DNA of 64,000 nucleotides from the NCBI RefSeq assembly GCF_963931595.1, contig NZ_OZ007030.1, positions 2,596,481 to 2,660,480 of the forward strand, in the 5' to 3' direction. Positions 24,362 through 34,113 of this stretch are shown here, one piece after another (the stretch's first letter is position 1; every line of letters starts with the position of its first letter). Position numbers and translations under genes: made by a program. Under the pieces are notes generated by a model. It was not told the origin of the DNA. It saw nothing but the letters and a program-made list of their open reading frames with translations, and ran no database searches. Source of the DNA: an uncultured Subdoligranulum sp. (lineage in GTDB: Bacteria > Bacillota > Clostridia > Oscillospirales > Ruminococcaceae).

Positions 24362-27244
24362 ATGAACACACTCCTTCACGGTTTTACCGAAATCCGGCAG
24401 GCCCCGCTGCCCGAGCTCGACGCCACCCTACACGAGATGGAACACACGCAGACTGGCGCGCGGCTGGTCTGGCTGGAGCGGGACGAGGAGAATAAAACCT
24501 TTGGCATCGCCTTCCCCACCCTGCCAAAAGGCGACACCGGCGTCTTTCATATCCTCGAGCACTCGGTGCTCTGCGGGTCGGACCGCTACCCGGTCAAGGA
24601 GCCCTTCGTCGAACTGCTCAAACACTCGATGAACACCTTTTTGAACGCGCTGACCTTCCCGGATAAAACGCTGTACCCCATTTCCAGCCGCAACCCCAAG
24701 GACTTTCTGACCCTGATGCGGGTGTATCTTGACGCGGTGTTCCACCCGGCCATCTACCACAACCCCGCCATCTTCCGGCAGGAGGGCTGGCGGTACGAGT
24801 TTGACGCCGACGGCAAGCCCCACTACAAGGGCGTCGTGTTTAACGAGATGAAGGGCGCGTTCGCCGATGCCGACGAACTGGAGACGAACGCCCTCAACCG
24901 TGCGCTCTTCCCCAACACGCCCTACCGGTTTGTGTCGGGCGGCGACCCGGCCTGCATTCCAGACCTGACTTATGAACAGTTTTTGGCCGCCCACCGCAAG
25001 TTCTACGCGCCCTCCAATGCGCTGATCTTTCTGGACGGCGCCGTGGACCTGGACACCGTGCTGCGGGTGCTGGATGAGGAATATCTGCGCAGTTTTGCGC
25101 GCAGCGAGCGCACGGTGTTCCCGCCGCTGCAAGCCCCGGTGGACGGCGGCGTGCAGCGCATCGAGTACGAGGTGGCCAGCGAGGCCGAGGAGCCCGGCCG
25201 CACCCGCCTGGCCTACGGCTTTGTGCTGGGCAGCTACGCCGACCGCGAGACGCTGGTGGCCACCGGGGTGCTGGCCCAGGTGCTGGCCGGGGACAACGAA
25301 TCCCCGCTGTGCCGGGCGGTGCTCTCCCGCCAGTTGGCCCGGGACCTGATGCTGCGGGTGTACGACAGTGTGGCCCAGCCCTGGCTGCAGATGGAGATCA
25401 CCGACCTCAACGCCGAAAACGCGGCCGCCGCCGAGCAGGCAGTGTTTGACGAGCTGCGCCGCCTGGCTGAACAGGGCATTGACTGCACCAAGCTGGAAGC
25501 CGCCCTGGCCCGGCGGGAGTTTGAGATGCGGGAGCGGGATTTCGGCGCCTACACGCCCGGCGTGGGCCTGTGTATGCAGACGCTGGAAAGCTGGCTGTAC
25601 GGCGGCCGGCCGGAAGACAACCTGCAGGTGGGCGCGCTGTTCGACAGCCTGCGCGCCAAGATGCGCGAGGGCTACTTTGAGGACCTGCTGCGGCGCATCT
25701 TCCTTGAAAACCCGCACAGGGCCAAGGTGGTGCTGACCCCGAGCCACACCGCCGGCGAGGCCCGCCGCCAGGCCGAGGCCGATCGGCTGGCCCGGGAGGC
25801 CGCCGCCTGGACCGAGGCTGACCGCACCGCGCTGCAACAAGAGCAGCAGGAACTGGACGCCTGGCAGAAAACGCCGGACAGCCCCGAAGCGCTGGCTACG
25901 CTGCCCAGCCTGACGCTGGCCGATCTGCCCGCCGCCCCCACCGACCTGCCGCTGGAAACGGCCACACTGGCGGGGATTCCGGTACTGCTGCACCGGGTCA
26001 AGACGCGGGGCATTGTCTACCTGACTTTCTATTTTGACGCCGACGGCCTGCGCCCCGAGCAGATGAGCGAGCTCGGCTATCTGTGCCAGTTGCTGGGCCA
26101 CCTGCCCACCCGGCATTACACGGCAGAACAGCTCAACGACCGCATCCGGCTGACCTGCGGCGAACTGCGATTTTACGCCACCGCCTATGCGATCCCCGGC
26201 GAGACCGGCCGCTGCCATGTCAAACTCTGCCTGAGCCTGAGCGCGCTGGAACCCAAGCTGGACGCGGCGCTGGACCTGGCCGCCGAGGTGCTGACCACCA
26301 CCGACCTGAGCGCCGAGCCCGCCGCCCGGGACATTCTGCGCCAGTTGCGGACGCAGCGGATGCAGAACTGCATCATGGCCGGGCACAATGTGGGCAACGG
26401 CCGGCTGGCGGCGCAGTTCTCGGCTGCCGGCGCGGCCCAGGAATATCTGACCGGGTTTGCCGGGTACCAGTGGGTCAAAGCCCGGGAGGATCATTGGGAC
26501 TGGGCCGCCCTGCGCCCGGCCTTGCAAAGCCTGCTGGACGCCATCGCCTGCAAGGCCCGGCTGACGCTGGCCGTGACCACCGACCATGACCTGGCCGGGC
26601 AGGCCGCCGCCCGTCTGGCCGCGGCCCTGCCCGAGGGCGCCGCTGCCCCCGAAGCCACCGCGCTGGCCCCCTGGGGCGTGCGGCGGGAGGGCATTGCCAT
26701 CCCGGCCGACATCGCCTTTGCCTGCTGCGGCGGCAACGTTCTGGCAGGCGGGCAGCCCTACACCGGCGCCTGGCAGCTGGCGTCCAAGCTGCTGGGGCTT
26801 GAATACCTGTGGAACGCGGTCCGGGTGCAGGGCGGAGCCTACGGTACCGGGCTGGCGGTGCGAGACACCGGCCTGGCGGCATGCTGGTCCTACCGCGACC
26901 CGCGGGGCGTGCAGAGCCTGGAAACGTACAGCCGCTGCGCCGACTTTCTGCGCCAGTTCTGCCGGGAGAGCCGCGATTTGACGGGCCTCATCATCGGCGC
27001 GGTGTCAGACAGCGAGCCGCTGCTCTCGCCCCAGGCCCAGGGCACCACCGCCGACACCTGGTACTGGCAGGGCGTGGACTACGCCGAGCGGTGCCGCCGC
27101 CGCAAAGCGCTGCTGTCCGCCACGCCGGACACGCTGCTGGCCCTGGCCGACGCGCTCGAAACGGCGCTGCAAGGCGGCGTCTGCGTAGTGGGCGGCCGGC
27201 CCCAGTTGGAAGCCTGCGGGCTGGACAGCATCGAGAGTGTTTGA
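24362..27244 (+). CDS. M16C family zinc protease (presequence-protease/insulinase like)
   Basis: 960 residues from ATG 24362 with GAGGGA upstream. The inverted zinc motif H63-I-L-E-H67 lies in VFHILEHSVLCGSDRYPVKEPFVELL, and NTFLNALTFPDKTLYPISSRN and GVVFNEMKGAF are classic M16C/PreP blocks. The four-domain, ~960-residue size fits this clan, which degrades peptides in a closed chamber. No signal peptide, so cytosolic. Runs into the CyuA-like gene 21 bases later, probably co-transcribed. Very GC-rich relative to the islands, consistent with core genome. Confidence 0.95.
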   Translation: MNTLLHGFTEIRQAPLPELDATLHEMEHTQTGARLVWLERDEENKTFGIAFPTLPKGDTGVFHILEHSVLCGSDRYPVKEPFVELLKHSMNTFLNALTFPDKTLYPISSRNPKDFLTLMRVYLDAVFHPAIYHNPAIFRQEGWRYEFDADGKPHYKGVVFNEMKGAFADADELETNALNRALFPNTPYRFVSGGDPACIPDLTYEQFLAAHRKFYAPSNALIFLDGAVDLDTVLRVLDEEYLRSFARSERTVFPPLQAPVDGGVQRIEYEVASEAEEPGRTRLAYGFVLGSYADRETLVATGVLAQVLAGDNESPLCRAVLSRQLARDLMLRVYDSVAQPWLQMEITDLNAENAAAAEQAVFDELRRLAEQGIDCTKLEAALARREFEMRERDFGAYTPGVGLCMQTLESWLYGGRPEDNLQVGALFDSLRAKMREGYFEDLLRRIFLENPHRAKVVLTPSHTAGEARRQAEADRLAREAAAWTEADRTALQQEQQELDAWQKTPDSPEALATLPSLTLADLPAAPTDLPLETATLAGIPVLLHRVKTRGIVYLTFYFDADGLRPEQMSELGYLCQLLGHLPTRHYTAEQLNDRIRLTCGELRFYATAYAIPGETGRCHVKLCLSLSALEPKLDAALDLAAEVLTTTDLSAEPAARDILRQLRTQRMQNCIMAGHNVGNGRLAAQFSAAGAAQEYLTGFAGYQWVKAREDHWDWAALRPALQSLLDAIACKARLTLAVTTDHDLAGQAAARLAAALPEGAAAPEATALAPWGVRREGIAIPADIAFACCGGNVLAGGQPYTGAWQLASKLLGLEYLWNAVRVQGGAYGTGLAVRDTGLAACWSYRDPRGVQSLETYSRCADFLRQFCRESRDLTGLIIGAVSDSEPLLSPQAQGTTADTWYWQGVDYAERCRRRKALLSATPDTLLALADALETALQGGVCVVGGRPQLEACGLDSIESV

Positions 27245-27265
27245 AAGGCCACTGAGGAGGATACC

Positions 27266-28543
27266 ATGGAGGACAAAATCTACAGCGAATACTGCGCCAT
27301 CCTGGCCGAGGAATTGCAGCCCGCGATGGGCTGCACCGAGCCCATTGCCGTGGCCTACTGCGCCGCGTTGGCCCGCAAGACGCTGGGCTGCCTGCCGGAG
27401 GATGTGCAGGTGTACGCCAGCGCCAACATCATCAAGAACGTCAAGAGCGTTGTCGTGCCCAACACCGGCGGCCAGCGCGGGCTGACCGTCGCCGCCGCCG
27501 CGGGCATTGTGGCGGGCGACGCCGACGCCAAGTTGCAGGTGCTGGCCGGCATCACGCCGGAGCAGGTGGAAGCGATCGCAGCCTATGAAAAGCGGGGCAT
27601 CGTCCACGTCCACCCGTCGGACAAAGATTACATCTTTGACATCCAGGTGCGGGTTTCGGGCGGCAGCCACACCGCCTTTGCCGAGATTGCCGGCTTCCAC
27701 ACAAACGTCATCCGGCTGGAACAGGACAGCGCCGTGCTGCTCGACCGCCCCTACACCGAGGAAGGTCCCAAGCACGCCACCGACCGCAGCCTGTTGACAG
27801 TGGAGCGCATCGTCGAGTTTGCGGACGCTGTCAAGATCGCCGACGTGCAGCCGGTCTTGCAGCGGCAGATCGATTGCAACACCGCCATTGCCAAAGAGGG
27901 CCTGCGGGGGCAGTGGGGCGCCAACATCGGGCGGATCTTGCTGGAATCCTACGGCGACTCCACCCACAACCGGGCCAAGGCCTGGGCCGCCGCCGGGTCG
28001 GACGCCCGGATGAACGGCTGCGAACTGCCGGTGGTCATCAACTCGGGCAGCGGCAACCAGGGACTGACCGCCTCGCTGCCGGTCATCATTTACGCCCGGG
28101 CGCTGGGCTCGACCCGGGAGGAACTTTACCGGGCGCTGGTGGTTTCAAACCTGGTGACCATTCACCTGAAAACCGGCATCGGCAGCCTGTCCGCCTACTG
28201 CGGGGCCACCGCCGCCGGGTGCGGCGCCGGGGCCGGGGTGTGCTACCTGCACGGCGGGAGGTACAAGGAGATCGCCCACACCATCGTCAACGCGGTAGCC
28301 ATCGACTCGGGCATGATCTGCGACGGCGCCAAGGCCAGTTGCGCGGCCAAGATTGCCTCGGCGGTGGAGGCGGGCCTGCTGGGCTGGAAGATGCAGCAGC
28401 ACCACAGCCAGTTCTACGGCGGCGACGGCATTGTGGTCAAGGGCGTCGAGAACACCATCCGCAACGTGGGCACCCTGGCCAGCGAAGGCATGCGGGAGAC
28501 CGACCGCACCATCATCCGCCTGATGACCAGCGGGATGTGCTGA
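27266..28543 (+). CDS. cyuA: L-cysteine desulfidase-like / UPF0597 (CyuA-type) protein
   Basis: 425 residues; GAGGAGG precedes ATG 27266. MGCTEPIAVAYCAALARKTLG, NIIKNVKSVVVPNTGGQRGL, VINSGSGNQGLTASLPVI and AYCGATAAGCGAGAGVCYLHGG are diagnostic of UPF0597 (E. coli YhaM/CyuA), related to the alpha chain of iron-sulfur serine dehydratases. Conserved Cys residues in MGCTEP, YCGATAAGCGAG and DSGMICDGAKASC would hold a 4Fe-4S cluster. Expected reaction: L-cysteine to pyruvate, ammonia and sulfide, in the cytosol. Intact; ends before a bidirectional terminator. Confidence 0.92.
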   Translation: MEDKIYSEYCAILAEELQPAMGCTEPIAVAYCAALARKTLGCLPEDVQVYASANIIKNVKSVVVPNTGGQRGLTVAAAAGIVAGDADAKLQVLAGITPEQVEAIAAYEKRGIVHVHPSDKDYIFDIQVRVSGGSHTAFAEIAGFHTNVIRLEQDSAVLLDRPYTEEGPKHATDRSLLTVERIVEFADAVKIADVQPVLQRQIDCNTAIAKEGLRGQWGANIGRILLESYGDSTHNRAKAWAAAGSDARMNGCELPVVINSGSGNQGLTASLPVIIYARALGSTREELYRALVVSNLVTIHLKTGIGSLSAYCGATAAGCGAGAGVCYLHGGRYKEIAHTIVNAVAIDSGMICDGAKASCAAKIASAVEAGLLGWKMQQHHSQFYGGDGIVVKGVENTIRNVGTLASEGMRETDRTIIRLMTSGMC

Positions 28544-28594
28544 GGGGCTGGCCGCCAAAACCCCGCCACCAACACCAAGTCAAAATATCTATAG

Positions 28595-28644
28595 AAAACC
28601 GGCCTGCCGGGGACATCTCTCGATCTCCCGGCAGGCCGGTTTTT
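28595..28644. terminator. Bidirectional terminator between convergent genes
   Basis: AAAACCGGCCTGCCGGG (28595-28611) pairs perfectly with CCCGGCAGGCCGGTTTT (28627-28643), with A and T tracts at the ends, between the plus-strand cyuA-like gene and the minus-strand LytTR gene. Confidence 0.92.
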
Positions 28645-29408
28645 CAAAAGTCAATGTTGGCGTACTTTTCTTTCAGCAGGGTGAGCAGTTCGGGGTATTT
28701 GTCGCGGCTGAGCAGGACCTCGCCGTCATAGCCGTCAAACTGGATGGCGTAGGTTTTGCTGCTGCCGTCCGCCCGGATGAAGGAAACCTTGGACAGGTTG
28801 ACGATAAAGGACTGGTAACACCGGTAAAAGCCGCACCCCTCCAGCATTTGTTCCAACTGGTTCATCGTGTAGCCCAGCGGGTGAATCTCGGCGCCGGACT
28901 GGGTGACAATGCGGTTTTTGCGGTTGCTGCGCTCGACAAACAAAATGTCGCTGACCGGCGTGAGCTGATAGCCGATGCGCGTTTTGATGAGCAGGCTGCG
29001 GTTGGCGGCTTCCCGCTTGGTCTGCTGCAAGTCGAACACATAGCGCAGGCGGTTGACCTGCGCCTGCAACGCCAGCGGGTCAAAGGGCAGCAGCAGGTAG
29101 CCGGCGCACTGGCTGCGAAACGCCTGGAAAGCCCAATCGGCCGTGTCGGCATAGAGCACCACCTGCACATCGGGGTGGGTCTGGGCCAGCAGATAGGCCA
29201 CCCAGTCCCCGGTGCTGGTGCGGCAGGGTTCGGCGGGCTGGTGGTTGATAAAGATCACATCCACCGGGTGCTGCTGCACAAAGGAGACGGCGGCCTCGGC
29301 GGTGTCGGCCTCGCCTTCCAGCGCAAAGTTCTGGTAGAGCTTGAGCAGGTTCCACAAATTGGTGCGCAGCGTCTCGTCGCTGTCCACCAGCAGGGTGCGC
29401 ATTTTCAT
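28644..29408 (-). CDS. LytTR-family response regulator with degenerate receiver
   Basis: 254 residues from ATG 29408 (GGGGTGAAGAG upstream). The N-terminal fold keeps the acidic pocket (LLVDSDE, residues 6-12), but the usual phospho-Asp after VIFI is Asn55 (VDVIFINHQP), and the conserved Lys before PF is Leu (YLLLPFDP). It is therefore a pseudo-receiver. The C-terminal LytTR DNA-binding domain (DILFVERSNRKNRIVTQSGAEIHPL, FYRCYQSFIVNLSKV) looks normal. Last gene of the ABC exporter operon, so it may regulate that transporter without phosphorylation. Confidence 0.9.
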   Translation of the reverse strand: MKMRTLLVDSDETLRTNLWNLLKLYQNFALEGEADTAEAAVSFVQQHPVDVIFINHQPAEPCRTSTGDWVAYLLAQTHPDVQVVLYADTADWAFQAFRSQCAGYLLLPFDPLALQAQVNRLRYVFDLQQTKREAANRSLLIKTRIGYQLTPVSDILFVERSNRKNRIVTQSGAEIHPLGYTMNQLEQMLEGCGFYRCYQSFIVNLSKVSFIRADGSSKTYAIQFDGYDGEVLLSRDKYPELLTLLKEKYANIDF

Positions 29409-29412
29409 CTCT

Positions 29413-29904
29413 TCACCCCGCTTCTGTTTCACTTTGCCCAAAGGCCATAAATGCATCGGTCAGGGCGTCCACGTCGCCGGTGTAGCCCGTTGTCAGCAGC
29501 GCAAACGGCCCGTTGCTGGCCGGGGAGATCAGGTTGCCGCCGTTGAACAGGTCGATGCTGCCCTCAGTTTTCAGGCTTTCATAGGCGGCGTACTCGGCGC
29601 TGTCCTTGTCCAGCGCATCCAGGTCCCACCAGTAGAACTCGGCCCCGCTCTCCGAGACGGCCAGCGAGCACAGCCCGTCGCTGGCCAGCGTGAGGCGCTC
29701 CCCGCTGATCAGCCCTTTCTCTTCCAAGCAGGCAAGAAGGTCGTCCATCGTTTCGTCCCAGACCGGGGCGTCCGGGTCCTCATTTTGCCCGGCAGGCACG
29801 GCGGCGGCCGGCGGCACGAAATCCGGCGTGGCGGCCACATACGCGAGGGTGCCGCCAAAACACAGCACCAGCAGGATCGAGAAGATCACCGTAAACCGTT
29901 TCAT
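29413..29904 (-). CDS. Small secreted or membrane-anchored protein, unknown
   Basis: 163 residues. MKRFTVIFSILLVLCFGGTLAYVAATP is an N-terminal membrane segment/signal sequence; the lipid-attachment LCFG is not a convincing lipobox. The mature part is acidic and contains DDLLACLEEKGLISGERL and FYWWDLDALDKDS, then NLISPASNGPFALLTTGY. It overlaps the ABC transporter stop by 4 bases (ATGA) and ends 5 bases before the LytTR gene. Position between exporter and regulator suggests an accessory sensor or modulator; no family recognised. Confidence 0.75.
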   Translation of the reverse strand: MKRFTVIFSILLVLCFGGTLAYVAATPDFVPPAAAVPAGQNEDPDAPVWDETMDDLLACLEEKGLISGERLTLASDGLCSLAVSESGAEFYWWDLDALDKDSAEYAAYESLKTEGSIDLFNGGNLISPASNGPFALLTTGYTGDVDALTDAFMAFGQSETEAG

Positions 29905-31655
29905 TTCGCCGCCTCCTCCCCGGGCAGGGCAAAGCCCTGCTTTTTCAGATAGTCCCGATAGGTCGGGCTGGCCGCCAGCAATTCGTCGTGGGTGCCAGTG
30001 GCTTCCAGTTCGCCGTGGTTCAGCACAACAATGAGGTCGGCATCCATCACTGTGCGCATATCGTGCGCCACCACAAGGATGGTATGGCCCTTGAGTTCCT
30101 CGCGCACTGTGCGGAAGATCGCCGCGTCGCTGCGGTGGTCAAGGCTGGCCCCGGCTTCGTCCATCAGCAGGTAGGTGGGGCGGATGTACAGGGCCCGCGC
30201 AATGGCGATGCGCTGCCGCTGCCCGCCGGACAGCAGCGCGCCCGCCGCGCCCACGTCGGTGTCATAGCCGTTTGGCAACTGGCGGATAAAGCCGTCGGCA
30301 TCGGCCAGGCGGGCCGCCTGCTCGACCCGGCGCTGGTCGGCCGGGCCGGTTTCGCCGTAGGCGATGTTGTCGCGGACCGACCCGGAGAAGAGCGGGTTAT
30401 TTTGCAGGATATACCCGAACTGCCGCCGCAGTTCGCAGGGCTTCGACTCGTCCACCGGCGTGCTGCCCAGCCAGATACGGCCGCTGTCCGGCGCATAGAT
30501 GCCCTGGAGGAGTTTGAGCAGGGTGGATTTGCCCGAGCCGTTGTTGCCGATGATGGCCGTCACCTTGCCATGGGGGATCGTGAAGGACAAATCGTGCAGC
30601 ACCGGCTGCTGGGGAATGTAGCCGAACGAGACGCGCTCCAGCCGGATATCCTGCGCTGTTTGTTTGTCCGGCAGCGGATTGCCTGCCTGGGGGTCCTCCT
30701 CCGGGCCGTCCAGCAGCACGCCCACATACTGCAAAGCGCCCTGGGTGCCCTTGAGAGTCTGGTAGTGGGTCAGCACCTCCGCCGTATACTGGTCCACCCG
30801 GCCCTTGTAGGTGGAAAAATCGTTGATGCCGGTCTCGGGCATTTTGCCCTGGCGGATCAGATCCGACCCGCACAGCGCGATGACGATTGTGCCGATGGTG
30901 TTGTAGAGGGAGTTGGACAGCGTCTGGACCGCCACCATGAAGGCGTAGTAGAGGTCGGCCTTATACCGCGAATCAATGGCTTTCAGTCCCTCGGCCACCT
31001 CCAGGTCCTCCATCGCCTGGGCCTTGACGTGTTTGGCCGCCGAGATATGCTCGGAGAAAAAGGTGGTCATCACATTCAGGCTGTCGTACCGCCGGAGCAT
31101 CATCTGGTATTGCAGATGGCCCACCAGCGCGAACACCAGCACCGCGATGGGCAGCAACAGCAGCATGTACAGCGAGAGCGTGCCGTCAAAGCGGTACATC
31201 TCCCAGCAGCAGCGGAAAAAGCTGTACAGGGACACAATGGTGTTGAAGGCCATCTGGACCACCAGGCTGGCCTGGGTGATGTCGTTGACCAGCCCGGAGA
31301 TCAGGGCCGAGGGCTGGCGGCGCTCCACCTCCCGCATGGGCAGGTGGAGGATCTTGCGCCAGAGCAGTTTGCGCGCCCGCAGCGTGACCAGGGCGCTGCC
31401 ATACCCGCCGGTCAGGCTGATGAGCATGCTGAGCAGGGCGTTGAATACGTTCATCAGCGCATAGCCGATGATGACCCCGTTGTACAATTCGCCCTTGTTG
31501 ATGCGGATCAGATAGTTGGAAACGGCCAGAATGACCTCGGTGTTGGCAAACCCCAGGAGCAGCGAGAGCAAAAACAGCCACCACGGGATCGGGAAGCGGG
31601 TGAAAAAGGACAGGTACGCCCCAAAGGAGAACTTGGCTTTCTGCTTGTTTTTCAT
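29901..31655 (-). CDS. ABC transporter, fused membrane/ATPase half (exporter), second gene
   Basis: 584 residues: six-helix membrane domain at about 20-310 (e.g. WWLFLLSLLLGFANTEVILAVSNY), then the ATPase with Walker A GNNGSGKST, Q-loop QFGYILQNNPLFSG, signature LLSGGQRQRIAIAR and Walker B YLLMDEAGASLD, H-loop VVAHDM. Start ATG overlaps the upstream half-transporter stop (ATGA), so the pair is expected to form a heterodimeric exporter. Substrate (peptide, lipid or drug) cannot be read from sequence. Confidence 0.92.
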   Translation of the reverse strand: MKNKQKAKFSFGAYLSFFTRFPIPWWLFLLSLLLGFANTEVILAVSNYLIRINKGELYNGVIIGYALMNVFNALLSMLISLTGGYGSALVTLRARKLLWRKILHLPMREVERRQPSALISGLVNDITQASLVVQMAFNTIVSLYSFFRCCWEMYRFDGTLSLYMLLLLPIAVLVFALVGHLQYQMMLRRYDSLNVMTTFFSEHISAAKHVKAQAMEDLEVAEGLKAIDSRYKADLYYAFMVAVQTLSNSLYNTIGTIVIALCGSDLIRQGKMPETGINDFSTYKGRVDQYTAEVLTHYQTLKGTQGALQYVGVLLDGPEEDPQAGNPLPDKQTAQDIRLERVSFGYIPQQPVLHDLSFTIPHGKVTAIIGNNGSGKSTLLKLLQGIYAPDSGRIWLGSTPVDESKPCELRRQFGYILQNNPLFSGSVRDNIAYGETGPADQRRVEQAARLADADGFIRQLPNGYDTDVGAAGALLSGGQRQRIAIARALYIRPTYLLMDEAGASLDHRSDAAIFRTVREELKGHTILVVAHDMRTVMDADLIVVLNHGELEATGTHDELLAASPTYRDYLKKQGFALPGEEAAK

Positions 31656-33394
31656 GCGGAGGCCCCTCCTCTCAGGTCCATCATTTCACGGCAGAACGCG
31701 CTTTGCCGCATAACTGTCTGGCGATTGCCCGCCGCGGTGACCGTCCCGCGTTCCAGCACCAGGATCCAGTCGGCGTTTTGCAGCGTCTGGGCGTCGTGGG
31801 CCACATACACCACCGTCTTGCCGGCCATCAGGGTGCGGATGCTCTTCCAGACGCAGTCCTTGCCGGCTATGTCCATGGCGGCGGTCGCCTCGTCCAGCAG
31901 CAGGATGTCCGACTTCTGCAAAAGTGCCCGCGCTACCGAGAAGCGCTGCCGCTGCCCGCCGGACAGGCTGGCCCCGGCTTCCCCGACCGGCGTGTCGTAG
32001 CCTTCCGGCTGCTCCCGCACAAAATCCAGAATGCCCACGGCCTCACAGACCCGGTCCAGTTCCTGGTCGTCCGGCGTGCGGTCCAAACCATACAGCAGGT
32101 TTTGCCGGATGGTGCCGGAATACATCACGCTCTCCTGCGTCACATAGCCCACGGCCTGGCGGAAACTGTGCAGGGAAATACCGGCAATGTCCCGCCCGTC
32201 CACGGCGATGGTCCCCTTTGCCAGCGGGTACAGCCGGTCGATCAGGTTCAGCAGCGTTGTCTTGCCGCTGCCGGAAGGGCCCACGATCGCGGTAATTTTT
32301 CCGGCGGGGATCTCCGCGTTGAGACCGGTAAACAGCGCTGTGTTCCCGTAGGAGAAGCACACGTCCCGCAGCGAGATGTTCCCCCGGAGCACTTCCGCAG
32401 CACAGCCCTCGTCCAACGGCTCCTCCCGCTCGTCCATGATTTGGGACACGCGGTCCACAGACCCCTGCGCCCCCTTGAAGTTGGACCAGGAACTGCAGTA
32501 GTTGCTGAGGATGTTTGTGAGCTGGATTGCAAACCCATAGTAGGCGATCCACTGGGTCAGGTCCAGTGCGCCGGTGCTGTAAAAGGCGCGGCCCGCCAGG
32601 ATGATCGCCACGCTTTGCAGCGCGCTGGCGATGGCGTTGATCGGCAGCGCCAAGCCGCGCACCCACAGGTCGGTCACCTCGGCCTGGTAGGAGGCTTTCA
32701 TCCGTGCTTCGCCGGCGACCGCTTCTTTTTCCTCGGTGCCCATCGACTTGATCAGCAGCATATTGTTGGCCCGCTCCGCGATGGCCGCGGTCAGCTGTGC
32801 GTTGCGCCGGTTGATCAGGTCCGCCACGCCAAAGCGCATCCGCCCCAGCACAAAGGAGATCAGGATGTTTACGGGCAGCACGATCACCAGCGCCCACATC
32901 AGCCGCTGGTCATAGCTGGAAACGCGCCCCAGCATCAGCAGGCTGGAGTACGCCGTGGTGAACACCGGCAAAAGCACCTGCATGATCAGGGTGCTGATGC
33001 TGGTTACATCGGTGGTGATGCGGCTGAGCAGCTCCTTGGGGTTGTTGGCCTCATAGAATTGCAGCGGCAGATGCACGACCTTTTTCCACACCATCCGCCG
33101 CAGGTTCCGGTCGATCCGCGCCAGGCACAGGTTGCTTGTCAGGCTGGAAATGGAGCCGATCACCAGCGATAGCAGCGTAAAAAACAGGTAGGGCAGCACG
33201 ACGGCGAAAAGGCCCACCTGGCCGGCGAACAGCGCGGCGCTGTATTCGGTCGTGCTGACGCTCACATTGGCAATGAGGGCCGATACCGCCAGATACCCCA
33301 CGATCCAGAGATAAGGCAGCCGCGCCTTGCCCAGCATGGCAAAAAAGCGCCGGAAACTGCCGTACCGCTTGCGGAACAATGCATTCTGTTCCAT
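31652..33394 (-). CDS. ABC transporter, fused membrane/ATPase half (exporter), first gene
   Basis: 580 residues with membrane domain (LPYLWIVGYLAVSALIANVSVS; ALVIVLPVNILISFVLG) and ATPase: Walker A GPSGSGKTT, signature LSGGQRQRFSVARAL, Walker B ILLLDEATAAMD, H-loop YVAHDAQ. GGAAGGGAGG precedes ATG 33394, and a promoter lies at 33521. First gene of a four-gene unit (two transporter halves, small exported protein, LytTR regulator). GC-rich with no frameshift. Confidence 0.93.
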   Translation of the reverse strand: MEQNALFRKRYGSFRRFFAMLGKARLPYLWIVGYLAVSALIANVSVSTTEYSAALFAGQVGLFAVVLPYLFFTLLSLVIGSISSLTSNLCLARIDRNLRRMVWKKVVHLPLQFYEANNPKELLSRITTDVTSISTLIMQVLLPVFTTAYSSLLMLGRVSSYDQRLMWALVIVLPVNILISFVLGRMRFGVADLINRRNAQLTAAIAERANNMLLIKSMGTEEKEAVAGEARMKASYQAEVTDLWVRGLALPINAIASALQSVAIILAGRAFYSTGALDLTQWIAYYGFAIQLTNILSNYCSSWSNFKGAQGSVDRVSQIMDEREEPLDEGCAAEVLRGNISLRDVCFSYGNTALFTGLNAEIPAGKITAIVGPSGSGKTTLLNLIDRLYPLAKGTIAVDGRDIAGISLHSFRQAVGYVTQESVMYSGTIRQNLLYGLDRTPDDQELDRVCEAVGILDFVREQPEGYDTPVGEAGASLSGGQRQRFSVARALLQKSDILLLDEATAAMDIAGKDCVWKSIRTLMAGKTVVYVAHDAQTLQNADWILVLERGTVTAAGNRQTVMRQSAFCREMMDLRGGASA

Positions 33395-33520
33395 TTGTTC
33401 CTCCCTTCCCTTTCCGGCAATGCCCCGGAAAGCAAGCGAGACCCGCCGGTTTTGCGGGCGCGGCGCGCCCGGTGGCCGGGGGCGCCGCAGCCGCGCACAA
33501 AACTGGCTGGGTCTCCATTG

Positions 33521-33549
33521 ACTTTACTGTCCTGCCTGCGCCCGGTCAA
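33521..33549 (-). promoter_or_regulatory. Promoter of ABC exporter operon
   Basis: Minus strand -35 TTGACC (33544-33549), 17-base spacer, -10 TAAAGT (33521-33526), about 130 bases before the first gene. Between 33550 and the thioredoxin stop at 33765 no gene is seen. Confidence 0.6.
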
Positions 33550-33764
33550 GCGTTCGGGCGGCAGGGGCCGGCGGCGCCGGGCTTGGCTGTGTGAAGGCTG
33601 CCGCTTTCATCCTGCACACATCCTTTCCCAGACGACCGGCTTGGTTATTGGCTGTATTTTACCACATTTTTACACGGAAAAACAGCGGCGGTGTCGATTC
33701 TGTCCGATTGCGGGTCTATTCTGCCGCTTTCGACCGCAGAGGGGTTCCAAACACCCTCCAGGGC

Positions 33765-34079
33765 TCAGTCATACATGTACCGGGCGATCACGTCCTTGAC
33801 CTGCTGCGGCTGCATCACACCCACATGGCTGTGAACCAGCTTGCCGTCCTTGTAAAACTGGACGGTGGGCACGGCCCGGATACCGTACTGTTCGGCCAGG
33901 CCGGGGTTCTCGGTGGTGTTGAGCTTGACGATGTTCAAAAAGGGGATCTCGGCGTCCAGATCCTCGAGAATGCGGGCAAAGAGCTTGCAGGGCACGCAGG
34001 TGGTGCCGTAAAAATCGACGATCACAAAACCGTCTTGGACAAGGCTTTCAAAGTTTTCGCTGTTGGCCTGTTGAATCAT
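33765..34079 (-). CDS. trxA: Thioredoxin with CVPC active site
   Basis: 104 residues, complete thioredoxin fold: FVIVDFYGTTC28-V-P-C31-K, cis-Pro loop AVPTVQFYKDGKLV. The active site is TTCVPCK rather than the canonical WCGPCK, losing the Trp and the Gly, which should alter redox potential. Last gene of a redox operon with thioredoxin reductase, so the pair probably work together. No signal peptide; cytosolic. An ordinary trxA elsewhere in the genome is likely. Confidence 0.93.
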   Translation of the reverse strand: MIQQANSENFESLVQDGFVIVDFYGTTCVPCKLFARILEDLDAEIPFLNIVKLNTTENPGLAEQYGIRAVPTVQFYKDGKLVHSHVGVMQPQQVKDVIARYMYD

Positions 34080-34113
34080 AGGGGTGCCTCCTGTTGTGTT
34101 TCATGGGGATGGG

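Noticed and set aside
24428..26587. Long minus-strand open frame antisense to the M16 protease
   Set aside because: High-GC shadow; the plus strand has the HILEH zinc motif and all conserved M16C blocks.
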